The notes: generated from the sequence alone by a model not told the origin. Counted from the stretch's first letter, positions 42,318 through 51,760 are shown. The stretch is 64,000 nt of DNA from JAIPAN01 sp040403555 (GCA_040403555.1 JBBAKN010000002.1:390766-454765), one strand, 5' to 3'. Program-made: numbers and translations.

Positions 42318-43391
42318 ATGAGTACTATCAAATCTGTAATTATTGGCACAGGCAGCCATCTGCCGAGCCGAGTGGTAAAAAACGATGCCTTTTTAAAAAA
42401 TCGCTTTTTTGAAAAAACCGGCGAAGCCATTGAAAGAGACAATGCCGAAATTATTTCGAAATTTAAAGATATAACCGAAATAGAAGAGCGTCGCTATGCC
42501 AACGATGATCAGATGGCTTCTGATTTAGGCTATTTAGCAGCTGCGGAAGCGATAAAAAGCGCTGGGATAGATCCGGAAACCTTAGACTACATTATTGCCG
42601 CACATAACTTCGGTGATATAAAAGCGGGCGATACACACGTGCAACTTATGCCTAGCATCGCAGCCAAAATAAAACACCATTTGGGTATCGAAAATCCAGA
42701 CTGCGTAGCCTACGATTTACCTTTTGGTTGCCCAGGCTGGGTACAAGGAATTATTCAGGCAGATTATTTTTTAAAGTCGGGCGATGCCAAACGGATTTTG
42801 GTAGTTGGTACCGAAACGCTCTCTCGGGTAAACGATCCCTTCGACCGAGATAGTATGATTTTTGCCGATGGTGCCGGAGCTACTATTTTAGAAGCTCGTA
42901 GCCATTCTACCGCGGGCATTGTTGCACACAAAACACAATCACATACAGTTAGAGAAGCGTATTACCTGTATTGTGGGCCATCTTGCAACCCCGATGTTCA
43001 AAATAATGAGTTGTATATTAAAATGGATGGGCGGAAGATTTACGAATATGCATTAACCAACGTTCCGCTGGTTATTAAAGAAGCCATTGATAGGGCTGGT
43101 TTAGATATCTCGGATATTAAGAAGGTTTTGGTACACCAGGCCAATGGTAAAATGGACGAGGCTATTGCGAAGCGGTTGTTCAAATTGTATGACCGAAGCG
43201 ATATGCCAGAAGGAACCATTCCGATGACCATTGCCACACTAGGCAATAGCTCGGTAGCCACCATACCCACCATGCTCGATTTAATACTCAAAAACAATAT
43301 GGATACCCACGAACTAAACGAGGGCGACACGGTAGTGTTTACTTCTGTTGGAGCCGGTATGAATATTAATGCGGTGGTGTACAAATTTTAA
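42318..43391 (+). CDS. 3-oxoacyl-ACP synthase III (FabH-like ketosynthase)
   Basis: A 357-residue beta-ketoacyl-ACP synthase III family enzyme that condenses acyl-CoA with malonyl-ACP. The catalytic triad is present: Cys138 in PFGCPGW, His in VHQANGKMDE, and Asn in LGNSSVATIP. The start is the ATG at 42318 (MSTIKSVIIGTGSHLPSRVV); the longer reading includes the promoter region. It is a single gene, so it could be either housekeeping FabH or a specialised paralogue. Confidence 0.88.
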   Translation: MSTIKSVIIGTGSHLPSRVVKNDAFLKNRFFEKTGEAIERDNAEIISKFKDITEIEERRYANDDQMASDLGYLAAAEAIKSAGIDPETLDYIIAAHNFGDIKAGDTHVQLMPSIAAKIKHHLGIENPDCVAYDLPFGCPGWVQGIIQADYFLKSGDAKRILVVGTETLSRVNDPFDRDSMIFADGAGATILEARSHSTAGIVAHKTQSHTVREAYYLYCGPSCNPDVQNNELYIKMDGRKIYEYALTNVPLVIKEAIDRAGLDISDIKKVLVHQANGKMDEAIAKRLFKLYDRSDMPEGTIPMTIATLGNSSVATIPTMLDLILKNNMDTHELNEGDTVVFTSVGAGMNINAVVYKF

Positions 43392-43437
43392 AAAACCTAA
43401 CAGTGAGCAATCTAAATTATTGACTCACTGTTAGGTT
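43391..43437 (-). terminator. Terminator between fabH-like gene and lipoprotein gene
   Basis: Perfect 14-base arms AACCTAACAGTGAG (43394-43407) and CTCACTGTTAGGTT (43424-43437) enclose 16 bases. The poly-T lies on the minus-strand side, so it ends the lipoprotein transcript at 43449; it may also block the other. Confidence 0.8.
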
Positions 43438-43448
43438 GATTTGAAAAA

Positions 43449-43874
43449 CTACTTACAATTTTTAGAAAATTCTAACAATTGTTCTTTGTATTTAATTTCG
43501 TCTTCATCTCTGCCTCTATACTTAGTTCTAAAGGCCCTTTTCTGAACTCTTGCTTTATCATCAGCAATCTCTCTTTTTTGAGAAATTTCTTCGTCTACCT
43601 TATCAAGCTCATCTCTTTTTTCTTTCATTTCAGTAGTTACATCTTGTAAAGCCTTTACGTTATTATCTTTTATCGCTTCAGACATTTTAGCTGTGAACTC
43701 TTGAACAAGGTCGGTTCTAACTTCCCTTAAAGAGTCTAAACTTTGATCTACTTTTTGAAGATTACAATTCAAATCGGCCATTAACTTTGCATCAGATGTA
43801 ATTTCTGAAGAACAACCTGTCATAAAAATGGCAAAAAGTAAAAAAGCTGATGGTAATATTTGTTTTTTATTCAT
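43449..43874 (-). CDS. Coiled-coil lipoprotein of unknown function
   Basis: A 141-residue lipoprotein (FMTGCSS, Cys21). The mature part is almost all charged helix with coiled-coil heptads (VDQSLDSLREVRTDLVQEF; EMKEKRDELDKVDEEISQKR). Two further cysteines sit in NCNL and the C-terminal NCK. I do not recognise a family. It is a single gene, closed by strong terminators on its downstream side and in the next gap. Confidence 0.7.
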   Translation of the reverse strand: MNKKQILPSAFLLFAIFMTGCSSEITSDAKLMADLNCNLQKVDQSLDSLREVRTDLVQEFTAKMSEAIKDNNVKALQDVTTEMKEKRDELDKVDEEISQKREIADDKARVQKRAFRTKYRGRDEDEIKYKEQLLEFSKNCK

Positions 43875-43976
43875 AATTAATGATTTAGGTTTAAAATTTG
43901 GTGTTAACTATAATAAATATAAGATTATTTATATTTTTTAATAAAAAAGAATTATTGGTTGGTTGGTATATTTTTA

Positions 43977-44017
43977 CATAAAAAAAGCGACGTTTGATTT
44001 AACGTCGCTTTTTTATG
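43977..44017 (-). terminator. Terminator of the zinc-ribbon gene
   Basis: CATAAAAAAAGCGACGTT and AACGTCGCTTTTTTATG form a long hairpin with T runs on both strands, 15 bases after the stop at 44033. Confidence 0.85.
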
Positions 44018-44032
44018 ATCTATAAGAAACAA

Positions 44033-44770
44033 TTATACCAATTGATCCGATAATTCCTCACCTACCAAAATTCTACCGCAATGTTCGCACACAATAATTT
44101 TTTTACGTTGACGAATATCCGACTGGCGTTGTGGTGGTATTTGATTGAAACAACCAGAACAAGAATCACGTTGAATAGTAACTACCGCTAAACCATTTTT
44201 GGCGTTTCCGCGTAAACGGTGATACGCAAATAATAAGCGTTCATCAATTTGAGTTTCTGCTTTGGCTGCTTTATTACTTAAATCTTCTTCCTCTTTTTGA
44301 GTTTCGGAAGTAATAACATCTAGCTCTCCTTTTTTAGTTTCTAGGTCTTTTTTGCGACCATCTAAATCTGATAATGCTTTCTCATATACCTCGGTTTTGG
44401 TAACAATATCAAAACCAAACTCTTTTATTTTCTTTTCAGATACCTGAATATCTAAGCCTTGTATTTCTACTTCTTTTGATATGGCTTCGTATTCGCGGTT
44501 ATTTTTTACTTCGTTTAATTGAGCCTCGTACTTTTTAATTGCAACACCGGCTTCTTTAATGGTGTTTTTTCGGGTTACAATCGCATCTTCCAAATCATCC
44601 AACTCGGTTTTTATTTTTTGGATACGGGTTTCTAAACCGGCTACATCATCTTCTAAATCGGCTACTTCAACAGGCAATTCGCCACGAATTTGGCGGATTT
44701 TATCAATTTGGGTATGGATGGTTTGCAACTCGTATAGGGCTTGCAATTTTTGTTCTACTGTTTTTTCCAT
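44033..44770 (-). CDS. Zinc-ribbon protein of the DUF164/C4-type family
   Basis: A 245-residue protein with a long N-terminal antiparallel coiled coil (residues 1-180) and a C-terminal C4 zinc ribbon (CSGC ... CEHC, about 203-234). Family members bind nucleic acid or act as scaffolds, but the cellular role is unclear. Its ATG overlaps the stop of the Nif3-like gene (TAATG), so the two are translationally coupled; this pairing is frequent in bacteria. Confidence 0.88.
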   Translation of the reverse strand: MEKTVEQKLQALYELQTIHTQIDKIRQIRGELPVEVADLEDDVAGLETRIQKIKTELDDLEDAIVTRKNTIKEAGVAIKKYEAQLNEVKNNREYEAISKEVEIQGLDIQVSEKKIKEFGFDIVTKTEVYEKALSDLDGRKKDLETKKGELDVITSETQKEEEDLSNKAAKAETQIDERLLFAYHRLRGNAKNGLAVVTIQRDSCSGCFNQIPPQRQSDIRQRKKIIVCEHCGRILVGEELSDQLV

Positions 44771-45867
44771 TAAATTAAATACTTGATGGGGTTTGTAACT
44801 TGTTCTGTTAAATGGAGTGCAAAGTTAGGAAAATTTTTAGTAATAGTTTCAAACAAAAGCATTTGCGTAAACTGTTCACTTTCAAAGTGTCCCACATCGG
44901 CAATAATAAGTTGCTTATCGGCATCAAAAAACTCGTGGTATTTATAATCGGCCGTTACAAACAAGTCGGCACCGGAAGCTAAGGCATTGGATAGCAAGAA
45001 ACTACCAGATCCGCCACAAACGGCCACTTTTTTGATTTTTTTACCCAATAACTGGGTATGTTTAATTACGGGTACACCCAATTGTGCTTGTATGTGTTTT
45101 AATACGCTAAGCTCTTCTTGGGCTTCGGGTAATTCTCCAATCATGCCCGATCCAGTTTCTTGGTGGCTATTGCTAAGGGTTTGCAGAAAATAAGCCACCT
45201 CTTCGTAAGGGTGGGCTGCTTTTAATGCTGACAAAACCGTTTTTTCAATATGCTCAGGATATATTACCTCAATGCGCACCTCGGCTTCTTTTTGCGGAAT
45301 GCCAATTTGGCCAACAAGGGGTTTAGCCCCCTCTTTTGCAGTAAAAGTTCCCTCTCCGGCTACATTAAAACTGCACTGAGCATAATGCCCAATTTCGCCA
45401 GCACCGGCAGCAAACAAGGCGGCTCTAAGAGCTTCGGCGTGCGCAGTGGGGCAAAACGTAACCAGCTTTTTTAAAATTCCGCTCTTGGGTGCCAAAATTC
45501 GCAGATTGGTTAGACCTATTTTTTCTGCAAGAGCTTTGTTTACCCCGTTGGCTACATTGTCTAAATTGGTGTGAATGGCATAAATCGCCACGTCATTCTT
45601 TATTGCTTTAATCAATGTGCGGTCTACATAACCGGAACCGGTAAAGCGCTTTAAGCCCTTAAAAACCAGTGGGTGGTGTGAAATGACCAGATTACAGCCT
45701 TTTTTAATGGCTTCATCTACCACCTCTTCGGTACAGTCTAGAGAAATTACAGCACCGCGAATAGTCGTATCTGGGTTTCCCACCAATAAGCCAGAGTTAT
45801 CGTAGGTCTCTTGGTAAGCCAAAGGAGCCACCGACTCTAAGTAAGTACACAGTTCTTTTAACTTCAT
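44770..45867 (-). CDS. Nif3-like dinuclear metal center protein
   Basis: A 365-residue YbgI/Nif3 family protein (DUF34) that forms a hexameric ring with two metals per subunit. ISHHPLVFKGLKRF (about 62-75) with its His pair, YAIHTNLDN and, near the C-terminus, DVGHFESEQFT supply the metal ligands. The middle insert (about 130-240) is of the PII/NIF3-inserted type. Possible roles include GTP cyclohydrolase-like activity; not established. Confidence 0.92.
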   Translation of the reverse strand: MKLKELCTYLESVAPLAYQETYDNSGLLVGNPDTTIRGAVISLDCTEEVVDEAIKKGCNLVISHHPLVFKGLKRFTGSGYVDRTLIKAIKNDVAIYAIHTNLDNVANGVNKALAEKIGLTNLRILAPKSGILKKLVTFCPTAHAEALRAALFAAGAGEIGHYAQCSFNVAGEGTFTAKEGAKPLVGQIGIPQKEAEVRIEVIYPEHIEKTVLSALKAAHPYEEVAYFLQTLSNSHQETGSGMIGELPEAQEELSVLKHIQAQLGVPVIKHTQLLGKKIKKVAVCGGSGSFLLSNALASGADLFVTADYKYHEFFDADKQLIIADVGHFESEQFTQMLLFETITKNFPNFALHLTEQVTNPIKYLI

Positions 45868-45927
45868 TTCTAATTACAAACCCATTCTACTCATTTGAAC
45901 GGCCTCCATGGCTACTTTTTGGTTGTA

Positions 45928-46230
45928 TTATTGGGCGATTGATTTATGGTTAACCAAATCAACGATAGTGCCAATGAGACAAAGACCGCCAGTAAATAGA
46001 TACAAAAGGCCCATGCCGATTTGTCCAACTACAAAACGCTGAACACCAGCAACCACCACCAAGCCCAAAAGGGTAAACAATAAAATATCTTGGGGGTCTT
46101 TTCTTTTACCGGTATAAAACATGGTAAAGCTTTTCATCTGTGCCTCGGGCATACCATTGGTTAGATGCTCTAAAAACTGATATTCTGCGGGGGTAATGCC
46201 CTTCAGTTGCATAAAAAATTGCTCATTCAT
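45928..46230 (-). CDS. TM2 domain protein
   Basis: A 100-residue membrane protein with two TM helices (about 48-64, 70-92) joined by a short turn (VGQIGMGLLYLFTGGLCLIGTIVDLV), the TM2 domain signature (PF05154). Function unknown. It lies ten bases after the DUF2752 gene, a pairing often seen in Bacteroidota. Confidence 0.85.
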   Translation of the reverse strand: MNEQFFMQLKGITPAEYQFLEHLTNGMPEAQMKSFTMFYTGKRKDPQDILLFTLLGLVVVAGVQRFVVGQIGMGLLYLFTGGLCLIGTIVDLVNHKSIAQ

Positions 46231-46240
46231 AATTGAGGAT

Positions 46241-46543
46241 TTAGTTTTTTAAAGATAAAATAAATTGCTTGGAAAGCTGGGCTATTCTAAAAAGCAAAAT
46301 GGCTAAGGCTGGAAATACAAACCAATGAAGCCTTTGAGCGGCGACAATTTCACCATGAAAAACATAAATAATGGCCCGGCCAAGTCCACAACCCGGACAC
46401 CACGTAATCCCTAAATTTGCCAATGGACAAAGTGTGAAGTGATTTGCCGCAGGTGTGCTAATTGCTAATAAAATCAGGGCTATAATCCAAAAAAACAACT
46501 CAAGGGGTGGTAGATATTTTTTCACAAATAAATATACAAACAC
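46241..46543 (-). CDS. DUF2752 membrane protein
   Basis: A 100-residue protein with three TM helices and the DUF2752 motif TLCPLANLGITWCPGCGLGRA (three Cys). It uses a GTG start at 46543; a second GTG at 46525 is possible. Function unknown; the conserved CPGCG suggests metal binding or redox chemistry, which is inference. It forms an operon with the TM2 gene. Confidence 0.82.
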   Translation of the reverse strand: MFVYLFVKKYLPPLELFFWIIALILLAISTPAANHFTLCPLANLGITWCPGCGLGRAIIYVFHGEIVAAQRLHWFVFPALAILLFRIAQLSKQFILSLKN

Positions 46544-46571
46544 GATCCCTATTATTTTAAGGTGCAGGTGC

Positions 46572-46579
46572 TATATTTG
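46572..46579 (+). promoter_or_regulatory. -7 box of mfd
   Basis: An exact TATATTTG, 17 bases before the GTG at 46597. Confidence 0.55.
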
Positions 46580-46596
46580 CATCGAAAAGAGGATTG

Positions 46597-49500
46597 GTGA
46601 CAATTAGGGAACTATTACTACGGTACCAAGCCGACCCCCGGGTAAACGAGTTGGGCACAGCGCTACATTCGGACAAAAACCCACGGGTACAGCTTAAGGG
46701 TCTCATCGGATCTAGTGATGCGGTGCTGGCGGTAGCTTTGTTTTTATTGCAGCAAAAAACTACGCTGTTTATACTTCCTGATAGAGAAGAAGCTGCTTAT
46801 TTCTTAAACGATTTAGAAAATATATTGGGTAAAGAAGCCCTGTTTTTCCCAGCATCGTGTCGCAAGGCTTTCGATTTTACGCAGCCCGATAATAGCATGG
46901 TGTTGCAACGGGCCGAAGTGTTAAACGAACTAAAAAATGCTCAATCCGCTGCCCGATTGGTGGTAAGTTATCCCGAAGCTCTTTGTGAAAAGGTCATTAA
47001 TCGCACGTCTTTAGAAAAAAATACACTCGAAATTGCCGAAGGCGCCAAAGTTGATATAGCCTTTATAGCTGATTTTTTAACCGATTATGAATTTGATCGG
47101 GTAGATTTTGTTTATGCTCCGGGGCAATTTGCGGTACGTGGCGGCATTGTTGATATTTTTTCTTTTTCGCATTTCAGACCCTATCGCATTGAGTTTTTTG
47201 ATGATAGTATTGAAAGCATCCGCGATTTTGAGATTGAAGACCAGTTATCCGTAAGTAAACTCAAATACATAACCATTGTACCCAATGTGCGGGCCAGGTT
47301 TTTAAGTGATGATAAAATTTCGCTCTTAGAGTATTTGGGCCACGATTGTGTGGTTTGGATAAAAGATGCGCAAATGACGCTTGATGTGGTTAAAAATGGC
47401 TACAAAAAAAGCAAGGAGTTGTGGGAAGCCATACCCGAGGCGGATAAAAAACAAAATGCCGAATGGCTAAATCCCAACCAACAATTACTCGATGAAAAAA
47501 TGTTGGCCAGCCAATTACAAGATTTTACCGTACTAGAGTTTGGTAAACAGTTTTTCTACCAAGCCGACCACATTTTTTCGTTCAATTTAAGTCCACAGCC
47601 GTCTTTTAATAAAGATTTTACCCTGCTTATTCACAACCTAAAAAAGAACGAAGCGGAGCGCATAGAAAATTACATTTTTACCGATTCGGCCAAACAATCG
47701 GAGCGCTTGTACAGCATTTTTGAAGATTTGGATAAAACGGTGAAATTCACACCCATTCACCTTTCGTTACGAGAGGGTTTTGTAGATAGGGACCAAAATT
47801 TGGCCTGTTATACTGATCATCAAATTTTCGATCGCTACTATAAATATAAATTAAAAAAGGGGTATGTGCGCTCTCAAGCGCTCACCCTTAAAGAGTTAAG
47901 AGATTTAAAACCAGGCGATTTTATTACCCATATAGACCACGGAGTGGGTAAATATGCCGGATTGGAAAAAGTGGAGGTAAACGGAAAAACTCAAGAAATG
48001 ATCCGCTTGGTATATGCCGACAATGATTTGTTGTATGTAAATATTAACTCCTTAAACCGCATTGCTAAATTTTCGGGCAAAGAGGGCGCCATAACCAAGC
48101 TGAATAAATTGGGTACCGATACCTGGGATAAACTAAAAAAATCGACCAAGAAAAAAGTAAAGGACATTGCCCGAGACCTCATTAAATTATACGCTCAGCG
48201 CAAAACAAAAGAAGGCAACTCCTTTAGACCTGATACCTATTTACAAACCGAATTAGAGGCTTCGTTTATTTACGAAGATACCCCCGACCAAGAAAAAGCC
48301 ACCGCTGATGTTAAAAAAGATATGGAGGCGCCACACCCAATGGACCGCTTAATTTGTGGTGATGTAGGGTTTGGAAAAACGGAGATTGCCATACGGGCGG
48401 CATTTAAAGCCGTAACCGATGGGAAACAAGTAGCCATGTTGGTGCCCACCACCATTTTGGCGCTTCAGCATTTTAAAACCTTTGTGGCCAGGCTGGGGGA
48501 ATTTCCATGCACGGTAGATTATATCAATCGATTTAAAACATCTGCACAAATAAAAGAAACTCTACAAAAACTAGCCGATGGTAAGGTGGATATTATTATT
48601 GGCACCCACCGCTTGGTAAGTAAAGATGTACGGTTTAAAGATTTGGGCCTACTAATTATTGATGAGGAACAAAAATTTGGCGTTGGGGTAAAAGAAAAAT
48701 TAAAACAGTTTAGAATAAACGTAGATACACTCACGCTTACCGCCACTCCTATTCCAAGAACCCTGCATTTTTCTTTAATGGGTGCCAGAGATTTAAGCAT
48801 CATTAACACACCGCCACCAAACAGGCAAGCGGTACAAACCGAATTGCATGTGTTTAACGAAAAACTTATTCAAGAAGCGGTAGAATTTGAGTTGGCTCGT
48901 GGCGGACAGGTATTCTTTATTCACAATCGGGTGCAAGATTTGGCCCAGCTCGGGGGGCTTATTCAAAAACTAGTGCCAGCAGCTAGAATTGGTATTGCCC
49001 ACGGGCAACTAGAGGGAGATGCATTGGAAGATGTGATGCTCAAATTCGTAAACGCGGAAACCGATGTATTGGTAGCCACCACTATTATTGAGGCTGGGTT
49101 GGATATTCCGAACGCCAACACCATTATTATTAACCATGCCCACATGTTTGGATTAAGCGATTTACACCAAATGCGTGGTCGGGTGGGCCGATCTAATACG
49201 AAGGCTTTTTGTTATTTGCTAAGTCCGCCGCTATCTACCCTCACCGGCGAAGCCCGAAAGCGATTAAGCGCCATTGAAGAGTTTTCGGAATTGGGGAGTG
49301 GTTTTAATGTAGCCATGCGTGATTTAGATATTCGTGGAAGTGGAAACCTTTTAGGGGCCGAACAAAGTGGCTTTATTGCAGAAATTGGCTTTGAAATGTA
49401 CCACAAGATTTTAGACGAGGCCATTCAAGAATTAAAAGAAGAAGAGTTTAGGGGCCTTTTTGAAGAAGAAAAAGAGCGTGATTTAATTTCATTTACACAA

Positions 49501-49938
49501 GTAGATACCGATTTAGAGGTGTTGATTCCCGATGAGTATGTAACCAGCATTGCAGAGCGTTATAATTTATACAGTGCGCTTTCTACTCTACAAACAGAAG
49601 TTGATTTATTGGCTTTTGAACAAGGCCTTATCGACCGATTTGGACCACTACCAGATGCGGTAAAAGAACTAGCCAACACCCTGCGCTTACAATGGTTGGG
49701 TAAGCATATTGGCTTTGAGAAAATATCGCTAAAGAAAAATGTATTGCGTGGTTATTTTATAAGTAACCAACAATCGCCTTACTTTGAATCGGAGGCATTT
49801 GGAAAAGTGTTGGCATTTGTACAAGCCAGACCAAGATCTTGTAACCTAAAAGAGGTGAAGGGTGTTCTTAGAATTGCCTTTGAAGATGTGCGTGGCCTTA
49901 ATCGGGCTATTTTCTTACTTAATGAATTAGCGGGCTAA
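46597..49938 (+). CDS. mfd: Transcription-repair coupling factor Mfd
   Basis: Mfd frees RNA polymerase stalled at DNA damage and recruits UvrA. The 1113-residue protein has the UvrB-like N-terminus (PYRIEFFDDSIESIRDFEIEDQ), the RNA polymerase interaction domain (GDFITHIDHGVGKYAGL near 445), Walker A GDVGFGKTE (about 584), DEEQ box (about 687), motif VI RGRVGRS, and the C-terminal TRCF domain. TTG 46594 and GTG 46597 are both possible starts; GTG is chosen. The stop overlaps the convergent TonB-C gene by four bases. Confidence 0.97.
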   Translation: MTIRELLLRYQADPRVNELGTALHSDKNPRVQLKGLIGSSDAVLAVALFLLQQKTTLFILPDREEAAYFLNDLENILGKEALFFPASCRKAFDFTQPDNSMVLQRAEVLNELKNAQSAARLVVSYPEALCEKVINRTSLEKNTLEIAEGAKVDIAFIADFLTDYEFDRVDFVYAPGQFAVRGGIVDIFSFSHFRPYRIEFFDDSIESIRDFEIEDQLSVSKLKYITIVPNVRARFLSDDKISLLEYLGHDCVVWIKDAQMTLDVVKNGYKKSKELWEAIPEADKKQNAEWLNPNQQLLDEKMLASQLQDFTVLEFGKQFFYQADHIFSFNLSPQPSFNKDFTLLIHNLKKNEAERIENYIFTDSAKQSERLYSIFEDLDKTVKFTPIHLSLREGFVDRDQNLACYTDHQIFDRYYKYKLKKGYVRSQALTLKELRDLKPGDFITHIDHGVGKYAGLEKVEVNGKTQEMIRLVYADNDLLYVNINSLNRIAKFSGKEGAITKLNKLGTDTWDKLKKSTKKKVKDIARDLIKLYAQRKTKEGNSFRPDTYLQTELEASFIYEDTPDQEKATADVKKDMEAPHPMDRLICGDVGFGKTEIAIRAAFKAVTDGKQVAMLVPTTILALQHFKTFVARLGEFPCTVDYINRFKTSAQIKETLQKLADGKVDIIIGTHRLVSKDVRFKDLGLLIIDEEQKFGVGVKEKLKQFRINVDTLTLTATPIPRTLHFSLMGARDLSIINTPPPNRQAVQTELHVFNEKLIQEAVEFELARGGQVFFIHNRVQDLAQLGGLIQKLVPAARIGIAHGQLEGDALEDVMLKFVNAETDVLVATTIIEAGLDIPNANTIIINHAHMFGLSDLHQMRGRVGRSNTKAFCYLLSPPLSTLTGEARKRLSAIEEFSELGSGFNVAMRDLDIRGSGNLLGAEQSGFIAEIGFEMYHKILDEAIQELKEEEFRGLFEEEKERDLISFTQVDTDLEVLIPDEYVTSIAERYNLYSALSTLQTEVDLLAFEQGLIDRFGPLPDAVKELANTLRLQWLGKHIGFEKISLKKNVLRGYFISNQQSPYFESEAFGKVLAFVQARPRSCNLKEVKGVLRIAFEDVRGLNRAIFLLNELAG

Positions 49939-50205
49939 TTACCCAATATAAAGGTAATGGGAAGTACGTAAGAGCTTCGAACCGCTACTCCATTTAAACT
50001 TCCTGCTTGCCAGTTTGGCGATAGGCGCAATACCCGAAGTGCTTCTTCATCGCAACCGGCACCAATTCCTCGTAAAACCTTAAAATTACTGAGTTCTCCG
50101 TTGGGCTCAACCACAAAGTATACAAAAACCTTACCCTCCACACCTTGTTCTTGGGCACCGGCTGGATAGTGTAGGTTTTTATTTAGAAAGCGTACTAATT
50201 TTTTT
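49935..50205 (-). CDS. TonB C-terminal domain, in the -1 frame of the upstream gene
   Basis: This stretch codes for a complete TonB_C domain: KKLVRFLNKNLHYPAGAQ, EQGVEGKVFVYFVVEPNGEL, VLRGIGAGCDEEALRVLRLSP and a final YVLPITFILGN. It has no ATG and no start of its own until an internal GTG at 50141 that would drop the YP...AQ strand. The preceding gene ends PPQFRGGQKN just before it, and TonB_C domains always begin PPxFxGG. Translation must shift by -1 in the A7 tract (50199-50205) to join the two into a 338-residue protein. It is either programmed, a broken gene or an assembly error. Confidence 0.85.
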
Positions 50206-50950
50206 GACCGCCCCTAAATTGTGGTGGTGTATCTAAGGTACCCAGAGTATTTATGCTTGCCTCTTGATTGGGTTTTGTTGGGTCAACCGTTAGTTTTGAC
50301 GACGGTTCTGGGCTGGGTATTTTTGCGGTTTTCGGGGTGGTTCCCGATAGCGGAGTGCTGATCAAATTCAATACCTCTAGTTCTTTAAAAGAACATATTT
50401 TTCCATCCCTAGTAAGTTTTAGCTCTAGTAATATATCGGCCTTTACTTGTACCAATTCACTGGCCCTAATATAGCTCTGCTTGGTCCAATAGGTAGCCAC
50501 TAGGGTGTCGCTACGGCGAACGACATTAAGGGTGTGCACCAACCACGTAAGAATTTGTTTTTGGTATGCCACCTGGCGCTCTTGGTTTAGTTGTTTGAGT
50601 TGCTGGTATGTTAAGTGGTGGTAATTATAATAGGTGTCGGTAATGGTGGTAAAATAGCTGGGTGGATCGAAATATCCTTTTTTCTGATCTACATAAAAAG
50701 CTTCAATAAATTTAGTGACGGCGGCTTTTACTTCCTCTTCGTTAAGTGTAGATGCCTTTTCTAGCGGCTTAGGTACCACAGAAACTATTTGGTCTGGCGC
50801 CTGCGGCGGATTTAGTAAATGACGAATATCTTCCGAAAAAATAGTAAGAAGTGCCAATAAAAGTACCAATACCCCCATACCAATAGCAAATCGCCAAACG
50901 GATTTATCGGGAACTATTTCTGGTTCGGTAAATTCGTTTTCCTCTTGCAT
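50195..50950 (-). CDS. Membrane protein ending at the start of a TonB_C domain (frameshifted)
   Basis: The 251-residue reading frame has an acidic cytoplasmic tail, one TM helix (about 19-42), and a periplasmic region with no family I recognise (about 70-200). A Pro/Ser/Thr-rich linker leads to TPPQFRGGQKN and a stop. The last ten residues are the start of a TonB_C domain that continues out of frame. The frame slips at A-AAA-AAT (codons AAA AAT TAG), a typical -1 heptamer, with the stop next. As read without shifting it lacks the TonB_C domain. It is the last gene of the CPBP-DUF2007-cdsA cluster, six bases after cdsA. Confidence 0.85.
   Translation of the reverse strand: MQEENEFTEPEIVPDKSVWRFAIGMGVLVLLLALLTIFSEDIRHLLNPPQAPDQIVSVVPKPLEKASTLNEEEVKAAVTKFIEAFYVDQKKGYFDPPSYFTTITDTYYNYHHLTYQQLKQLNQERQVAYQKQILTWLVHTLNVVRRSDTLVATYWTKQSYIRASELVQVKADILLELKLTRDGKICSFKELEVLNLISTPLSGTTPKTAKIPSPEPSSKLTVDPTKPNQEASINTLGTLDTPPQFRGGQKN
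50199..50205 (-). other. Candidate -1 frameshift site (A7) followed by TAG
   Basis: On the minus strand the codons are GGT CAA AAA AAT TAG. The heptamer A-AAA-AAT allows both tRNAs to slip by -1, after which the frame reads GGT CAA AAA AAA TTA GTA. No clear downstream hairpin is seen. Confidence 0.55.
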
Positions 50951-50956
50951 GTTGTT

Positions 50957-51760
50957 TTAGCCAACAAAATAAGTGAGATAAATATACACCAGGGGGGCGG
51001 CGAAAATGAGACTGTCGAAGCGGTCTAAAAGTCCGCCATGGCCGGGTAAAAAAGAACCCGAATCTTTAATATTTAAACTCCGCTTAAACATAGATTCTAC
51101 CAAATCTCCAAGGGTGCCCGCAACACCAACCAATACGGCCAAAACCAACCAATGAGTGGGCGATATGGCATACACATACCTACTCAACATCCATGCCACT
51201 AGGCCTGAAACCAAAATACCACCCATAAATCCTTCCCAAGATTTTTTGGGTGAGTGGCGCTCAAAAAGCCTGTGTTTACCCAGTGTAATACCAAACACAT
51301 AGGCTCCAGAATCGTTTGCCCATATGAGCAAAAGAAGAGAAAGGGGTAAAATAAAAGAAAAACTAGCTCCCATAAGGCCTAGCGCAAGGTAAAAGGAGAA
51401 AGGAAGGGCTACATAACACACAGCCAATAAGGTTATAGCAATATTTTGAAAGGGTGTACTGCTTTTTCGGTATAACTCGGCAACAAATACCACCAATACT
51501 ATGGGCACCAATAAAAGCGCATTTTGTAGACTCTTGTTGTATACTAAAAGTGAAAATGCCAGACCATATACCGCCAAAGAAAGAATTAATCCAGCGGGAA
51601 TGTTGGGAGACAATTCGGTGCTTTTTACCAGGCGATAAAATTCTAGAATACCCACCACCAATAATAAGAGGCCAAAAGCTGCAAAAACAAAAGGACCAAA
51701 AAAGAGGGAACCCAACATGCAGCTTGCAAAGAAAAATGCGGTAATGACTCTGGTTTTCAT
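50957..51760 (-). CDS. cdsA: Phosphatidate cytidylyltransferase
   Basis: CdsA makes CDP-diacylglycerol, the precursor of all phospholipids. The 267-residue protein is strongly hydrophobic (about eight TM helices) and has the signature near the C-terminus (KDSGSFLPGHGGLLDRFDSLIFAAP), plus ANDSGAYVFG and HSPKKSWEG. It lies after the DUF2007 gene, three bases apart. psd is elsewhere (28833). Confidence 0.95.
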   Translation of the reverse strand: MKTRVITAFFFASCMLGSLFFGPFVFAAFGLLLLVVGILEFYRLVKSTELSPNIPAGLILSLAVYGLAFSLLVYNKSLQNALLLVPIVLVVFVAELYRKSSTPFQNIAITLLAVCYVALPFSFYLALGLMGASFSFILPLSLLLLIWANDSGAYVFGITLGKHRLFERHSPKKSWEGFMGGILVSGLVAWMLSRYVYAISPTHWLVLAVLVGVAGTLGDLVESMFKRSLNIKDSGSFLPGHGGLLDRFDSLIFAAPLVYIYLTYFVG

